A stretch of DNA of 64,000 nucleotides, taken from the NCBI RefSeq assembly GCF_014696135.1, contig NZ_JACJPP010000010.1, forward strand, positions 34,922 through 98,921, written 5' to 3'. Positions within the stretch are counted from its first letter, which is position 1. Every line of letters starts with the position of its first letter. Below the pieces are notes generated by a model. It searched no databases and was not told the origin of the DNA. It saw only the letters and a list, made by a program, of their open reading frames with translations. The position numbers and the translations under genes were made by a program. Source of the DNA: Nodosilinea sp. FACHB-141. Lineage in GTDB: Bacteria > Cyanobacteriota > Cyanobacteriia > Phormidesmidales > Phormidesmidaceae. Positions 25,766 to 35,345 of the stretch are shown here, piece after piece.

Positions 25766-27466
25766 CTAACTGCCTAAACCAGCCACAGACTTAAACCGAT
25801 CTTTCAACCAGTTGCCGGCTTCTTTTAAATTATAAGCCAGGGGTTCTTGCACACTGAGAAATACCCGAGCACAGTTGCGCCCCGGCATGCCCGAAATCGA
25901 GCCGCCTGGGTGAGTGCCTGCCCCGGTCAAAAACAGCCCTTCAATTGGGGTTTGGTAGTTGGCCAGTTCGGGCAGCGGGCGAAAGAATACCATCTGGTCG
26001 AGGGTCATATCGATATGGTAGTGGTTGCCCTTGCGCACCCCAATCCGCTGGGTCAGCTCAGCAGGGCTTTCAACCCGTCGAGCCATAATCGACTGCTTGA
26101 GGTTGGGGGTGTAGTCGGCCAGCTTATCGATCACACGATCGGCGACCTTATTCTTCAGCTCATCCGTCCAGCCGGTGCCGAACAGCCCAGTGCCCTCAGC
26201 GTCTTTAACTTGATAGGGGGCAAAAAACTCAATCCATAGGGTGTGCTGACCCGGAGGGGCCATCGACGGATCCATCACCGTGGGAACCACCACATACAGC
26301 GAGGGATCGTGGTCGGGAATCAACCCCTGCATAGGCATGGTGTGGGCTGTTTCCACCTGATCCACCGTGTCGGCAATCAAGACAGAGCCAATCAGATACT
26401 CGTCTTGGTGATTGTAGGCCTCAAAGCGGGGCATTTCTGACAGGGCGCAGTCAATTTTTAGAATGCCTTCGTTGTTGTTGACGATGCGGCGATCGAGCCG
26501 TTCGCTCAGTTCAGGAGCAAAGGATTGGGCATCGGCGGCGGGCACCAAGTCTTGAAAGACTCGCTGGGCATCAATATTTGAGATCACCCCTTTGGTGGCA
26601 CGGTACTCTTGCCCATCGGCCACGCGCACTCCCTCAACCCGCCCTTCGGCGTTAATCAAAAGTCGCTCTACCGCTTGGTCGCAGAGAATAGTGCCCCCGT
26701 GGTCTTCAACCATCCGTACCAGGGCCGAGACTAGGGCTCCTGTGCCACCACGGGGGCGAGCTACCCCAGGGTTATGACGCAGCCCCATCATCATTGAGCC
26801 AATGGCCAGGGTTTTCTCAGAGGGTGGGCCTCCTAGTTCTGACGACAGTCGCGCCAGGGGAGCTTTAACCACTTCCGTATCAAACCACTCGTTGAGGATG
26901 TTTTCGGGGCTAGTGAGCATGGTGCGCACCAGATCCAGCGTTTTATCTACACCACCCAAAACCGACAGTAGATCTTTAATGTTGTGCAGACCGTAGTTGC
27001 CTAGAATGTCGACGATAGATTTTGGCGGGGCGTTAAATATAGGAGTAATTCCCTGGGTGAGCTTGTCCCAGAAGGTCATGTATTCTTTGTATTTCACCGC
27101 GTCTCTTTCGCTGTAGCGAGCGATTTCGGCGCAGGTTTTGTCAACCGAGCGGTGGGCCAAAAACGCCCTGCCGTCGGCTTGGGGACAATAGGTAATTGGG
27201 TCGCAAAAGAGATACTCTAACCCGTACTTCTCTAGCTCTAGCTCCTCAACGACCGGCCCCAAATGAATGAACTCGTGGTCGATGGCGCAGAGGTTAAAAT
27301 GAAAACCGGGGGCTTCCTCTGGCATAGCCTCTTCGGTAGTAGCAGCTCCGCCGGGGATTGACCGTCGCTCTAGCAACAGAACACTGTAGCCCGCTTTCAA
27401 TAGATAACCGGCACAAACCAAGCCGTTGTGGCCTGCACCAATAAGAATGACATCAAACGTTTGCAT
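25766..27466 (-). CDS. crtO: Beta-carotene ketolase, CrtO type
   Basis: This 566-residue FAD-dependent oxidoreductase of the phytoene-desaturase-like superfamily has the dinucleotide motif DVILIGAGHNGLVCAGYLL at the N-terminus and the CrtO-typical LLERRSIPGGAATTEEAMPE, FNLCAIDHEFI, EWFDTEVVKAPLARL and LTGAGTHPGGSISGMPGRN. As I recall, the protein resembles the Synechocystis CrtO along its length. It oxidises beta-carotene to echinenone, which protects against light and acts with orange carotenoid protein. I chose the ATG at 27466 over the upstream GTG at 27481 because the family starts a few residues before the FAD motif. It is monocistronic within a stress-gene region. Confidence 0.88.
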   Translation of the reverse strand: MQTFDVILIGAGHNGLVCAGYLLKAGYSVLLLERRSIPGGAATTEEAMPEEAPGFHFNLCAIDHEFIHLGPVVEELELEKYGLEYLFCDPITYCPQADGRAFLAHRSVDKTCAEIARYSERDAVKYKEYMTFWDKLTQGITPIFNAPPKSIVDILGNYGLHNIKDLLSVLGGVDKTLDLVRTMLTSPENILNEWFDTEVVKAPLARLSSELGGPPSEKTLAIGSMMMGLRHNPGVARPRGGTGALVSALVRMVEDHGGTILCDQAVERLLINAEGRVEGVRVADGQEYRATKGVISNIDAQRVFQDLVPAADAQSFAPELSERLDRRIVNNNEGILKIDCALSEMPRFEAYNHQDEYLIGSVLIADTVDQVETAHTMPMQGLIPDHDPSLYVVVPTVMDPSMAPPGQHTLWIEFFAPYQVKDAEGTGLFGTGWTDELKNKVADRVIDKLADYTPNLKQSIMARRVESPAELTQRIGVRKGNHYHIDMTLDQMVFFRPLPELANYQTPIEGLFLTGAGTHPGGSISGMPGRNCARVFLSVQEPLAYNLKEAGNWLKDRFKSVAGLGS

Positions 27467-27885
27467 AGGACGATCGCTCACAATGATGTCCCAATCGTAA
27501 ATAATCTGTTATCTAGAGGCGACCTGTCGCGAGGTATAGATTCGCCTAAATAGCTCCCTTAGGTCTGCTTTAACGGAGCTGTTGTTTATCATTAAGATAA
27601 GTTTTGAATTATATTATCTGGCAGAAGTATTACGTTACTGTACTCCTTTAATTACCTTGAGATTGGTAGGTAATTCTGCCTTCCTAACCAGATCTTTACT
27701 TGCCAAAAACAAATAATTGCGTTAATTAAAAGTTATTTGCTGCTAGTAGAGATGCGATCGCCCCAGCTCAAGATCAAAAACTGAGTCCCTTCACGACAGT
27801 ATTAACGTAATAAACCCCCTTCTTCTATTTAGGTAGAGAAGGGGGATAAGGCAGTTAACTGATTTGAAGTAAATGGCGCAGCTCC
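27467..27885. other. crtO promoter region and terminator of the next gene
   Basis: This 419-base AT-rich gap has no gene. CCCCCTTCT (27815-27823) and AGAAGGGGG (27837-27845) form a stem followed, on the minus strand, by TTTATTA, a likely terminator for the small gene at 27886. The part next to crtO (about 27560-27750) is very AT-rich and probably carries its promoter. Confidence 0.55.
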
Positions 27886-28116
27886 TTAGCTAGCTGACAT
27901 CGTTTTTGTGAGGTGCTGGCGAATTTCTTGGATTTGCTCTGCCTCGGTCTGCTTAAGCCGATTAAACAGCTCAACGCATTCCTCAGAGTTGGCTTCGCGA
28001 GCGTCTTGAATGTACTTGTCGTAGGCGTTTAGAGCCTCGGCTTTGCTTTGCATAACGGTCAGCCAGTCATATTCCAGGTTGCTTACGACTTGCTGAGATT
28101 GGGTTCCGGTAGTCAT
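27886..28116 (-). CDS. Small helical hypothetical protein
   Basis: This 76-residue, charged, probably all-helical protein (NLEYDWLTVMQSKAEALNAY, KQTEAEQIQEIRQHL). I chose the ATG at 28116 because GGAGG lies just ahead of it; an in-frame TTG further upstream overlaps that ribosome site. I do not recognise a family. It lies among stress genes and has its own terminator. Confidence 0.65.
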   Translation of the reverse strand: MTTGTQSQQVVSNLEYDWLTVMQSKAEALNAYDKYIQDAREANSEECVELFNRLKQTEAEQIQEIRQHLTKTMSAS

Positions 28117-28205
28117 GGCAATTGCCTCCAAGTTCTGTATTTACTGTGACTCTATTTTGGGCTTGCTCCCTCTCTCAAAGGAGAGTTTATGACTGAGTCG
28201 ATAGA

Positions 28206-28499
28206 TTAGCCCCGACGGGGAGAGTTGGCGGTCGGCAAATCGGTTGCTTCTGGATCAGAGCTGCTGGGCACATAGTCTTCGGCTGAGGACGAGGCACCAG
28301 ACCCACCAGAACCATTTGGTCCCTCGCCAGCAGCAGCGTTGCGGGCTTCTTGCTGCATCAGTTCTGGATTCTGATGAATAGCAGCGGTTCTAGCGCCTGG
28401 ATTGTCGGCAACTTCCTCTAGCAGTCTGTTTTGCTCGCTTTCTTTATCGTCAACGTTCGCCATCAATTCGTTTTCTTCGCTTTCGTTACCGTTTGCCAT
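28206..28499 (-). CDS. Hydrophilic small hypothetical protein
   Basis: This 97-residue, acidic, disorder-prone protein (rich in N, E, S, G, P) has no hydrophobic core; GAGG lies before the ATG. The composition resembles hydrophilins or other intrinsically disordered stress proteins, but no family is recognised. It is flanked by a small helical protein gene and a Zn-alcohol dehydrogenase gene on the same strand. Confidence 0.55.
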   Translation of the reverse strand: MANGNESEENELMANVDDKESEQNRLLEEVADNPGARTAAIHQNPELMQQEARNAAAGEGPNGSGGSGASSSAEDYVPSSSDPEATDLPTANSPRRG

Positions 28500-28601
28500 G
28501 GGCTTTGTTCCTCGGGTGATTGACAGTGTAGAGCCGTGACCAGGCCAACTGGACCCTGTCTAATTGACCTGGTGCTGGCTTACGTAAGTTTCCTCGTCTA
28601 C

Positions 28602-29783
28602 CTATGCAGTGGTAGCAAAAGGTTTGAGGACGACCTTGATACAGTTGTCTTCTTTGTCACGAAAGATTTTGTAGGCGCGGGGAGCCTCATCGAGGGGTAG
28701 CCGGTGGGTAATTACAAAAGAGGGATCGATTTCTCCCTTTTGCACCCGCTCTAGCAGCGGCTTGAGGTATTTGTGAACGTGGGTTTGGCCCGATCGCATC
28801 GTTAGCCCTTTGTTGACAAAGGCACCCATTGGCACTTTGTCGATAAACCCACCGTAGACACCGGGGACGGAAACCTTGCCCCCCTTACGACAGGCGGCGA
28901 TCGCCTGCCGCAGCACCTGAGGGCGATCGCTTTCCAGACGCACCGCCTGTTTCACGGTGTCGTAGAGCGCCATGGGGCCAGTGCCATGGGCCTCCATGCC
29001 GACGGAGTCGATGCAACTGTCGGGTCCCCGACCGCCGGTCATCTCTTTTAGGGCTTCCCCAGGGTCAAGCTCTTCGTAATTGAGAACTTCTGCTCCGCCA
29101 GCCTGGGCCAGAGCCAAGCGCTCAGGCACACGGTCAATAGCAATTACCCGCTCAGCGCCGAGCATAAAGGCACTGCGAATGGCAAACTGACCCACTGGGC
29201 CACAGCCCCACACAGCCACCGTGTCGCCGGGCTGAATGTCACAGTTTTCGGCCGCCATGTAGCCGGTGGGAAAAATGTCGGTGAGAAAGAGTACTTGCTC
29301 ATCGGTGAGGCCATCGGGCACCTTGAGCGGGCCGACGTCAGCGAAGGGCACCCGCACGTATTCGGCCTGACCCCCGGCATAGCCCCCCATTAGGTGAGAG
29401 TAGCCAAACAAACCTGAGGGCGAGTGGCCGTAAAATTTCTCGGCCATCCACGCGTTGGGGTTGGAGTTGTCGCACAGCGACCACAGATCTTGGTTGCAAA
29501 AAAAGCAGCTGCCGCAGGAGATGGTGAATGGCACCACCACGCGATCGCCCTGCTTGAGGTTGCTCACCCCTGGCCCGGTTTCGACTACTTCCCCCATGAA
29601 TTCGTGGCCTAAAATATCCCCTGATTGCATGGTGGGAATAAAGCCATCGTAGAGGTGTAGGTCAGACCCACAAATCGCCGTAGAGGTGATCTTAATAATG
29701 GCGTCGCGCGGATTTAAAATTGTCGGGTCGGGCACAGTGTCTACCCGAACATCGTGGGTGCCATGCCAGCAAACTGCTTTCAT
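28602..29783 (-). CDS. Zinc-dependent alcohol/formaldehyde dehydrogenase
   Basis: This 393-residue MDR-family enzyme has catalytic zinc residues in [12 protein letters not shown] and GHEFMGEV, structural-zinc cysteines in [15 protein letters not shown], and the NAD-binding stretch [15 protein letters not shown]. It resembles the glutathione-independent formaldehyde dehydrogenase-like group found in stress regions of many bacteria. The ATG at 29783 is chosen because AGGAG precedes it; the open frame extends 18 codons further upstream without a ribosome site. Confidence 0.88.
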   Translation of the reverse strand: MKAVCWHGTHDVRVDTVPDPTILNPRDAIIKITSTAICGSDLHLYDGFIPTMQSGDILGHEFMGEVVETGPGVSNLKQGDRVVVPFTISCGSCFFCNQDLWSLCDNSNPNAWMAEKFYGHSPSGLFGYSHLMGGYAGGQAEYVRVPFADVGPLKVPDGLTDEQVLFLTDIFPTGYMAAENCDIQPGDTVAVWGCGPVGQFAIRSAFMLGAERVIAIDRVPERLALAQAGGAEVLNYEELDPGEALKEMTGGRGPDSCIDSVGMEAHGTGPMALYDTVKQAVRLESDRPQVLRQAIAACRKGGKVSVPGVYGGFIDKVPMGAFVNKGLTMRSGQTHVHKYLKPLLERVQKGEIDPSFVITHRLPLDEAPRAYKIFRDKEDNCIKVVLKPFATTA

Positions 29784-29908
29784 TAAACTTCTCCTGAGGT
29801 AGTTACGTTCAGCGATCTCGGTCAACGCCCGTGACAATGACGCATTAACCCAGGGGTTGGGAAATGGACAATGCCTAGGGGGCTTGGTAGCTCAACAGGA
29901 TTTCACTC

Positions 29909-30331
29909 CTAGTTGGGGTAGCGGTCTAGGGTGGGGTTTCTCTCGGGCTGGATGGTGCTGCGGGGCGCATCGGTAGGCAACTTCTCTGAGGACAGCCCCG
30001 GTATCAAATTTTTGAGCCGATCGCCAATGCCGGGTTTTGACTCGGCAGGGGGCTGGATGTTCTTGCCCTGGCGATCGAGGGCCGTTAGGTCGACACCACC
30101 CTGGAAGTTTTCGTTGCTGATCGGGTTATGGCTAGGACGAACGGCACTAGTGTCACCAGCGCCAGTTTCAGGCGCATTGGCCGCTTGGGCGCTGGGCATG
30201 TAGCCGACCGAGCCAAACCAAAGGGCAATCGCCAGGACAGCCCATGCCACCCGCCGACCGAGCCGAGCCTTCACAACGGCGGTCTTAGCGAATGAGAAGA
30301 GAGAGGAGAGAGAATGAAACAAAGAATTCAT
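29909..30331 (-). CDS. Secreted or anchored hypothetical protein
   Basis: This 140-residue protein has a basic N-terminus, one hydrophobic segment (VAWAVLAIALWFGSVGYM) and an AQA-A type signal-peptidase site (about residue 50), then a Pro/Asn-rich hydrophilic tail with GIGDRLKNLIPGLSSEKLP. No family is recognised. It is 34 bases downstream of the SRPBCC gene and likely cotranscribed. Confidence 0.6.
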   Translation of the reverse strand: MNSLFHSLSSLFSFAKTAVVKARLGRRVAWAVLAIALWFGSVGYMPSAQAANAPETGAGDTSAVRPSHNPISNENFQGGVDLTALDRQGKNIQPPAESKPGIGDRLKNLIPGLSSEKLPTDAPRSTIQPERNPTLDRYPN

Positions 30332-30364
30332 GGCAATACGTCCAAAAACATGGGCAGATTAAGG

Positions 30365-31057
30365 CTAGGCTCCCTTGGGTTGACCGTCAGTAGTGGCGAT
30401 TTCTCCGGTTTCCATCAGCTGCTTAAAGCGGCTGAGATCATCGCCGATCTGCTGTTCGGGTTCTTCGCCAAAGAGCTTGGCGATCGCAGCAGCCATAGCA
30501 CCACCCGGCAGCTCATACTCCATGACCACTTTGACCTCGGTGCCGCGATCGCCAGTAGCGCGCTGAAACCGCACAAACCCAGAGTGGTTCACTTCGGCAT
30601 CGTCAGTCGAGGTCCAGGCAATTAGGCGATCGGGCTGGTCATCCACGATTACCGCATCCCACTCAATGCTCTGATCGAGGGGGGCGTTGGCCACCCAGTG
30701 GGAATGCTGATCATCTTGAACCTGCACAGACTTGACATGGCGCATAAATTTGGGCAGGTTGTCAAACTTCCGCCAGAAGCTGTAGAGCTCTGCTGCCGAA
30801 CGATTGATCGTGACGGTTTTCTCAACCAAGATGGACTTTTCAATACCAACGGCTTCGCCAACCTGCTTGAGCGTGCTTTTCTTTTGAACACCTTGATAGG
30901 CTAAGCTGCCACCGGCAGCCGCCATCAAGATCCCCCGCAGCGATCGCTGCTGCAAGCCGCCGAGCACCAAAGCGCCACCGCTAATGATTGACGCCCACCG
31001 CTCTAACTTACCGGCCTCCGTATCTTTTGACGGTTGCGTGCTAACGGAATCTTCCAC
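30365..31057 (-). CDS. SRPBCC (polyketide-cyclase-like) protein with N-terminal membrane region
   Basis: This 230-residue protein has a short hydrophobic, Gly-rich N-terminal region (IISGGALVLGGLQQ, LMAAAGGSLAYQG), then a START-like SRPBCC fold (VEKTVTINRSAAELYSFWRKFDNLPKFM, IEWDAVIVDDQP, VVMEYELPGG). Members bind a hydrophobic ligand in a deep pocket. This DUF2892-plus-SRPBCC type is common in stress islands of cyanobacteria and soil bacteria. The start is GTG at 31057 with GAGG upstream. Ligand unknown. Confidence 0.8.
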   Translation of the reverse strand: MEDSVSTQPSKDTEAGKLERWASIISGGALVLGGLQQRSLRGILMAAAGGSLAYQGVQKKSTLKQVGEAVGIEKSILVEKTVTINRSAAELYSFWRKFDNLPKFMRHVKSVQVQDDQHSHWVANAPLDQSIEWDAVIVDDQPDRLIAWTSTDDAEVNHSGFVRFQRATGDRGTEVKVVMEYELPGGAMAAAIAKLFGEEPEQQIGDDLSRFKQLMETGEIATTDGQPKGA

Positions 31058-31156
31058 TTCGATAACCTCTGGGCAAAAACGCTGTTTCTATGGGCTTGAT
31101 AATCAACTCGCCCGACGGCTCAGGGCCATGGGGCGAGCTAGATTGAGAACTGGCTA

Positions 31157-31564
31157 CTAGAGCTGAGACGAGCGCTCGGTGCTGAGCTCAGAACCCGTGC
31201 CATCGCGCAGGAAAGCAGGAGCTTTCTTGTCAAAGTAGTTGTTGATGAAGGTGTTCACCGCCGATAGCACCAGCGGACCTACCAGAAAACCAATGATGCC
31301 GGTGATGTAGAAGCCGGGCACCACCAGAGAGGCCAGCCACAGGCAAAGGCCGTTTAGAACCAGGGAAAATGCCCCGAAGCTAACGGCGTTGATAGGCATG
31401 GTCAGGGTTTGCAGCGTCGGCTTGAGAAAAGCGTTGACCACGCCGACCGAAGCAGCCGCGATCGCCGCTGCGGTTAGGGTGTTGATGGTAACCCCAGGCA
31501 CAACTAGATCCACAACCAGCAGGCTAAGGGCCGTTGCCAAGCCAGATAAAAGAATGCTCCACAT
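31157..31564 (-). CDS. Four-helix membrane protein, PF04020 (phage-holin-like)
   Basis: This 135-residue integral membrane protein has four hydrophobic helices and the PF04020 pattern (VDLVVPGVTINTLTAA, VVNAFLKPTLQTLTMPIN, LVLNGLCLWLASLVVPGF, VLSAVNTFINNYF). It is labelled holin-like in databases, but the family is broadly chromosomal and of unknown role. CAGGAG precedes the ATG. It is part of the leftward stress-gene row. Confidence 0.85.
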   Translation of the reverse strand: MWSILLSGLATALSLLVVDLVVPGVTINTLTAAAIAAASVGVVNAFLKPTLQTLTMPINAVSFGAFSLVLNGLCLWLASLVVPGFYITGIIGFLVGPLVLSAVNTFINNYFDKKAPAFLRDGTGSELSTERSSQL

Positions 31565-32078
31565 AGTGTCGTCTCCTGAAAAACTACAAGCCTTGGATAA
31601 GTGAAGTTTTGCCGGGCCTAAGTGAAGCGGTTAGTGGTTAGCAGCCTCAAACAAGCCAGGGCAACTGCAAATGGTCTAATTTGCTTCGCTTAATTCCACG
31701 GTAAAAACCTATGCCAATATGTGTGTCTACTATTGGATAGATAAGCAAAAATCTGTCCTGATGTTTTTTAGAAGCTTGGCGATCCTGTCGGCAGCGAAAA
31801 ATCGGAAATTGTGAATGGTTTTCCTAAAATTTCTCACTCGGGAAGTCAGAGGAGAGGCCAAAAATTTCTGACCACGGCGAAAAAAGAAGACGGAATCGAC
31901 AAGCTATGCCTTTTGGCGTAGGCATCTTACTGCCGGCGGGAGATATGGAATTTGGCTAGGTTATGTAAACTCCAGAGTTAAGCGGTGAAGTGCGCTAGCA
32001 AGAATGCGATCGCCCCCAAGGCCGGTCTCTGACAATTGCTTTGCGCCTTTACCTATAAATTTTGATTGGAGTAGACCT
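31565..32078. other. Gene-free divergent stretch
   Basis: These 514 bases lie between the leftward PF04020 gene and the rightward BON gene. I see no supportable gene or strong hairpin. It presumably carries the two divergent promoters; TTGGAG near 32065 is the ribosome site of the BON gene. Confidence 0.4.
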
Positions 32079-32549
32079 ATGTTGATATCGTTAGAAATTG
32101 GAATGGTAGTGGTCGGTTTAGGCTTAGCCCTAATGCTGGTGCGTCTTCCTAAAGCTGGGCAGTCTGGCATAATCGCCATGATCTGTTTGGCTCTCATGCT
32201 GGTTAGCTTCACCCAACCCGCCTTCGCTGGTGCGGTTAACGGTGCGGCGATAACCGACGAGCAAAAAGACCTCAACGAGACGCTTCAGTCCACGCCCAAC
32301 GACAGTCAATATGAGGGCATTGAGTATGCCGAAGCCAAAGGTACTCCTCTGGGCGATCAGGATATCACCGACAGAATCATGAGCAAAGTTCCTGATAACC
32401 TCAAGGTCGGCGTCTCCAACGGTGCTGTACAGCTATCGGGCAAGGTAAAGAGTCGCGACACGGCCCGAGCCATTATTGAAGATGTCAAAGCTATTCCTGG
32501 AGTACACGAGGTTTCCTACGATTTAGGTCTTAAGGAAATAACTCAATAA
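32079..32549 (+). CDS. BON-domain protein with two N-terminal membrane segments
   Basis: This 156-residue protein has two hydrophobic helices at the start (MVVVGLGLALMLV and IIAMICLALMLVSF) with a possible AFA cleavage site, a linker, and a C-terminal BON domain (ITDRIMSKVPDN, VGVSNGAVQLSGKV, AIIEDVKAIPGVHEV). The start at 32079 has TTGGAG upstream. BON domains help outer-membrane or envelope stability under osmotic stress. A clear terminator follows. Confidence 0.82.
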   Translation: MLISLEIGMVVVGLGLALMLVRLPKAGQSGIIAMICLALMLVSFTQPAFAGAVNGAAITDEQKDLNETLQSTPNDSQYEGIEYAEAKGTPLGDQDITDRIMSKVPDNLKVGVSNGAVQLSGKVKSRDTARAIIEDVKAIPGVHEVSYDLGLKEITQ

Positions 32550-32570
32550 GCAACAGATAGAAGCTTATTT

Positions 32571-32597
32571 AATCGGCGGCACACCGCCGATTTTTTT
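32571..32597 (+). terminator. Rho-independent terminator of the BON gene
   Basis: AATCGGCGG and CCGCCGATT form a stem with a CACA loop followed by a run of seven T. This is the clearest intrinsic terminator in the window. Confidence 0.9.
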
Positions 32598-32746
32598 GTG
32601 CCTAAATCATTAGAATTTTTATTATTTTTATTTATTAATTCCCAAAGTCTGAAAAGCTCGTCCAATAACGTATAAAGTGACTGTAGAAACATACAAAGCA
32701 GTTTAAATAGATTCAGTCACAGCCACAATCATTCGAGACTTAGTCA

Positions 32747-33145
32747 ATGCCCAGCGAAATTAAGCCCTTAAATATAAACTCCACCTACGTTGTGATGGAT
32801 GGTAGCGGCAATGCCATGCCAGTGTCAGTAAGCGACACCTTTTATGAAGAACTAAGCCGTACCTTTGGAGACTTTAAAAACAAGCGACTTGTCTCTCAAC
32901 TTAACTTTGACCGCGATTGGGGCACATGGGAAATGCATCCTGCTGGTGAAGAGTTTGTGTGCCTGATCTCAGGGCAGATTGATCTCATTCTTAAGCAGAA
33001 CGGTGTTGAAAACAGGCTGCCGCTAGACACCCCTGGCTCCTATGTGATTGTGCCCAAGGGCATTTGGCACACCGCTAAAGTTCACCAGCCCTGCTCTGTG
33101 TTGTTTATTACTCCTGGCGAAGGAACTCAAAATCGAGCTGTTTAG
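32747..33145 (+). CDS. Cupin-domain protein
   Basis: This 132-residue single-cupin protein has WEMHPAGEEFVCLISGQID (motif 1-like with H and E ligands) and PGSYVIVPKGIWHTAKV (motif 2-like with H), so a metal site is likely. Small cupins of this size may be ligand sensors or simple enzymes. It is isolated downstream of the BON gene terminator. No strong ribosome site is seen. Confidence 0.8.
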   Translation: MPSEIKPLNINSTYVVMDGSGNAMPVSVSDTFYEELSRTFGDFKNKRLVSQLNFDRDWGTWEMHPAGEEFVCLISGQIDLILKQNGVENRLPLDTPGSYVIVPKGIWHTAKVHQPCSVLFITPGEGTQNRAV

Positions 33146-33322
33146 TGATTTAGGCGATCGCCGCAAAACATCCCTTTGGTTGGTCCGTAGCCAGATCAGT
33201 AGCCTTGAAGCTACCGACTATTAAGTAGACGAACCGAAAGCCTGATTAGGAAATGCGTCCTTTATCGCTGTAGTGTGAGGGCTGCCACTGACAGCAACCC
33301 TCACGCAGCTTTCTTTGAAGGG

Positions 33323-33733
33323 CTAGGCGGCGCGATCGCAGTTAATCATCCACGGTGTGCCAAACTGATCGACTACCATGCCAAACCGGGCCGCCCAAAA
33401 AGTCTCCTGAATGGGCATCTTAATAGTGCCATTCTCAGCCAGGGCTGCAAAGACATGCTCGGCCTTATCTGGATCTTCAATGGCGATTAAGACAGAGGTG
33501 CCTTTAGGCTCTTCAAAGTAGTCGGGCATGCTGTCCGCCCCCATAAGCTCCTGATCTCCTAGGATTAGCTGAGAGTGCATGATTTTGTCGCGCCAATCTT
33601 CAGGTGTTTGGTCGGCCATTGGCGATTCTCCATAGGTCATCTTGTCACCAACCTTGCCGCCTAAGACCTGCGCATAGTAATCGAATGCAGCCTCGCAATT
33701 GCCATTAAAGTTGAGGTAAGAATACAGTTTCAT
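33323..33733 (-). CDS. VOC/PhnB-type glyoxalase-fold protein
   Basis: This 136-residue protein of the vicinal-oxygen-chelate fold has the PhnB-like pattern (SYLNFNGNCEAAFDYYAQVLGG at the start, ETFWAARFGMVVDQFGTPW near the end). AGGAGGG directly upstream gives a strong ribosome site. It is the last gene of the leftward row behind the ECF42-type sigma factor, in which VOC proteins are regular members. Function unknown; possibly a resistance or detoxification binder. Confidence 0.82.
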   Translation of the reverse strand: MKLYSYLNFNGNCEAAFDYYAQVLGGKVGDKMTYGESPMADQTPEDWRDKIMHSQLILGDQELMGADSMPDYFEEPKGTSVLIAIEDPDKAEHVFAALAENGTIKMPIQETFWAARFGMVVDQFGTPWMINCDRAA

Positions 33734-33889
33734 AGCGCCCTCCTAGGACTAAAAAATTCGTGAACAATTAAAACTGGTTTTCAACGTCAAGGGAGCGAAA
33801 ACCCAGCTAGTGCAAAAAATGATGAGCGAAACGAACTGCTGAGACAGGTGTAGTGGGTCACACGAATTGATGACCCACCCAACAACTAC

Positions 33890-34294
33890 TTACTGAGGGA
33901 TAGCGCCGGGTTCCATGTACATCAGCTCCCAAATATGACCGTCTAAATCTTGAAAGCCGTGGGCATACATAAATCCGTGATCTTGAGGGTCGTTGTAGGT
34001 TGAGCCACCGCCACTAACGGCTTTGCTAACCAAGCTATCAACCTCTTCGCGGCTGTCGCAGGATAGACAGACTAGCACCTCGGTACTCTTGGTGGCGTCG
34101 CAGATAGGTTTGGGCGTAAAGGTTTTGAACTTATCGTTGGTCAAAATCATGACGTAGATGTCATCGCTGACAATCATGCAGGTAGCGGTTTCATCGGTAA
34201 ACTGCGGATTGAATGCAAAGCCGAGCTGGGTAAAGAATGCGATCGCCTGGTCGAGGTTTTGAGTAGGCAGATTGACAAAAATTTTGCGTCCCAT
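33890..34294 (-). CDS. VOC-family protein (glyoxalase/bleomycin-resistance fold)
   Basis: This 134-residue protein has the VOC halves IFVNLPTQNLDQAIAFFTQLGF and, at the end, GFMYAHGFQDLDGHIWELMYM, typical of the type often found beside YciI and ECF sigma genes. His/Glu residues at the end of each half could hold a metal. It is part of the sigma-factor gene row. Confidence 0.85.
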   Translation of the reverse strand: MGRKIFVNLPTQNLDQAIAFFTQLGFAFNPQFTDETATCMIVSDDIYVMILTNDKFKTFTPKPICDATKSTEVLVCLSCDSREEVDSLVSKAVSGGGSTYNDPQDHGFMYAHGFQDLDGHIWELMYMEPGAIPQ

Positions 34295-34389
34295 GGTGGG
34301 GTTCCTTATGCGATTTGTGAGGGCTGGAAATCGGCTGTTTAGGGCGCATCATCTAGGGCGACGCCCTAAACAGTTCTTTGGGCATTGGC

Positions 34390-34809
34390 TCAACAGCCTG
34401 GGTTAAAGGGTCTCGAGCAGTGCTCATGCAAAATCTGCCATTCACCCTGCCGCTTCTGATAGCCAGCGGTGATGCGCAACCACATCTGCGCCGCTGGATG
34501 ATCGGCCGCAATGCCGGTATAGTGCAGCATCCAGTGGGCCAGCGCCAGGTCGTCGCTGATGGTGATAGTGAGATCCTGCATCTCGGTGCCCGAAGAGTTG
34601 GGCATATAGGGCAAACTGCTTTCCCACATCTGGCGAATGGCAGCGACACCCTTGAGCTGGAGTGGCGGCTTAACGTCAAATAGAACGGCATCTGAGCCAT
34701 AGTGAGCCATGATTTGGTCAAGATTTTTGGCACAGATACCGTTGGCCTGCTCGGTAATTAGCTGTCGGATTTGGGCTTCGTCGCGGGTAACCGTGATCGT
34801 GCTAGTCAT
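34390..34809 (-). CDS. SnoaL-like (NTF2-fold) protein
   Basis: This 139-residue small alpha+beta-cone protein has the SnoaL/YybH pattern: EAQIRQLITEQANGICAKNLDQIMAHY, VLFDVKPPLQLKG, and W--LHEHCS near the end. GGAG lies before the ATG. A sigma-type promoter box (34879-34907) lies about 70 bases upstream, so this gene probably starts its own transcript in the ECF42 regulon. Ligand or reaction unknown. Confidence 0.82.
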   Translation of the reverse strand: MTSTITVTRDEAQIRQLITEQANGICAKNLDQIMAHYGSDAVLFDVKPPLQLKGVAAIRQMWESSLPYMPNSSGTEMQDLTITISDDLALAHWMLHYTGIAADHPAAQMWLRITAGYQKRQGEWQILHEHCSRPFNPGC

Positions 34810-34878
34810 AGAAATATCTCCGATATCGAGCGGGGGTCAGGGAGTTGTTTGCAACTAAAATCTCCCTGCTTTGTTAAG

Positions 34879-34907
34879 TAGTCGAATGGAGGGGGGCGAG
34901 ATCGACA
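34879..34907 (-). promoter_or_regulatory. ECF42-type promoter candidate (TGTCGA-N17-CGACTA)
   Basis: On the minus strand TGTCGATCT is followed by CGACTA with exactly 17 bases between TGTCGA and CGACTA. The same two boxes and spacing recur at 37320-37348 upstream of the first YciI gene. ECF42 promoters are reported with TGTCGA at -35 and a CGA/TC -10, so the match is good. It would drive the SnoaL-like gene. Confidence 0.6.
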
Positions 34908-34951
34908 GGTAGAGCTGACCCTTTTGAAAAAAAACCTGAAAAGATTAGCCT

Positions 34952-35311
34952 CTATTGGCCAGATGGCAGGCCAGTTAACTCTATTAAGGGGCGAATTTCG
35001 ACGGTGCCTTTGTGCACAGAAGGAATGCGGCCGGCGATCGCGATCGCCTCGTCCAAATCTTCCGCCTCGATCAGAAAATAACCGCCGAGCTGTTCTCGGG
35101 TTTCGGCAAAGGGGCCATCGGTCACCAGGCGCTTGCCGTCGCGCATCTGCACACTGGTGGCTGTAGCTACCGAGTGCAGCGGCGACGCACCCAAATATTG
35201 ACCCTTGGCGTGCAGATCCTGGGTGAGCTTGACCGAATCCTGGTAGCAGCGCTCCTGCTCGCCCTCGCCCCAGACGTTTTCATCGCTGTAAATCAGCAGC
35301 ATGTATTTCAT
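34952..35311 (-). CDS. YciI/DGPF-family protein (second copy)
   Basis: This 119-residue protein has MKYMLLIYSDENVW, then [28 protein letters not shown], the signature DGPF block of YciI-related proteins linked to ECF42 sigma factors. The fold is a ferredoxin-like dimer; activity is unknown. It lies 34 bases after the DUF1579 gene, so both are probably on one transcript. A paralogue lies at 36783. Confidence 0.88.
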   Translation of the reverse strand: MKYMLLIYSDENVWGEGEQERCYQDSVKLTQDLHAKGQYLGASPLHSVATATSVQMRDGKRLVTDGPFAETREQLGGYFLIEAEDLDEAIAIAGRIPSVHKGTVEIRPLIELTGLPSGQ

Positions 35312-35345
35312 GGTTTAGCTCCCAAGATTGACGGATTTCAATCGG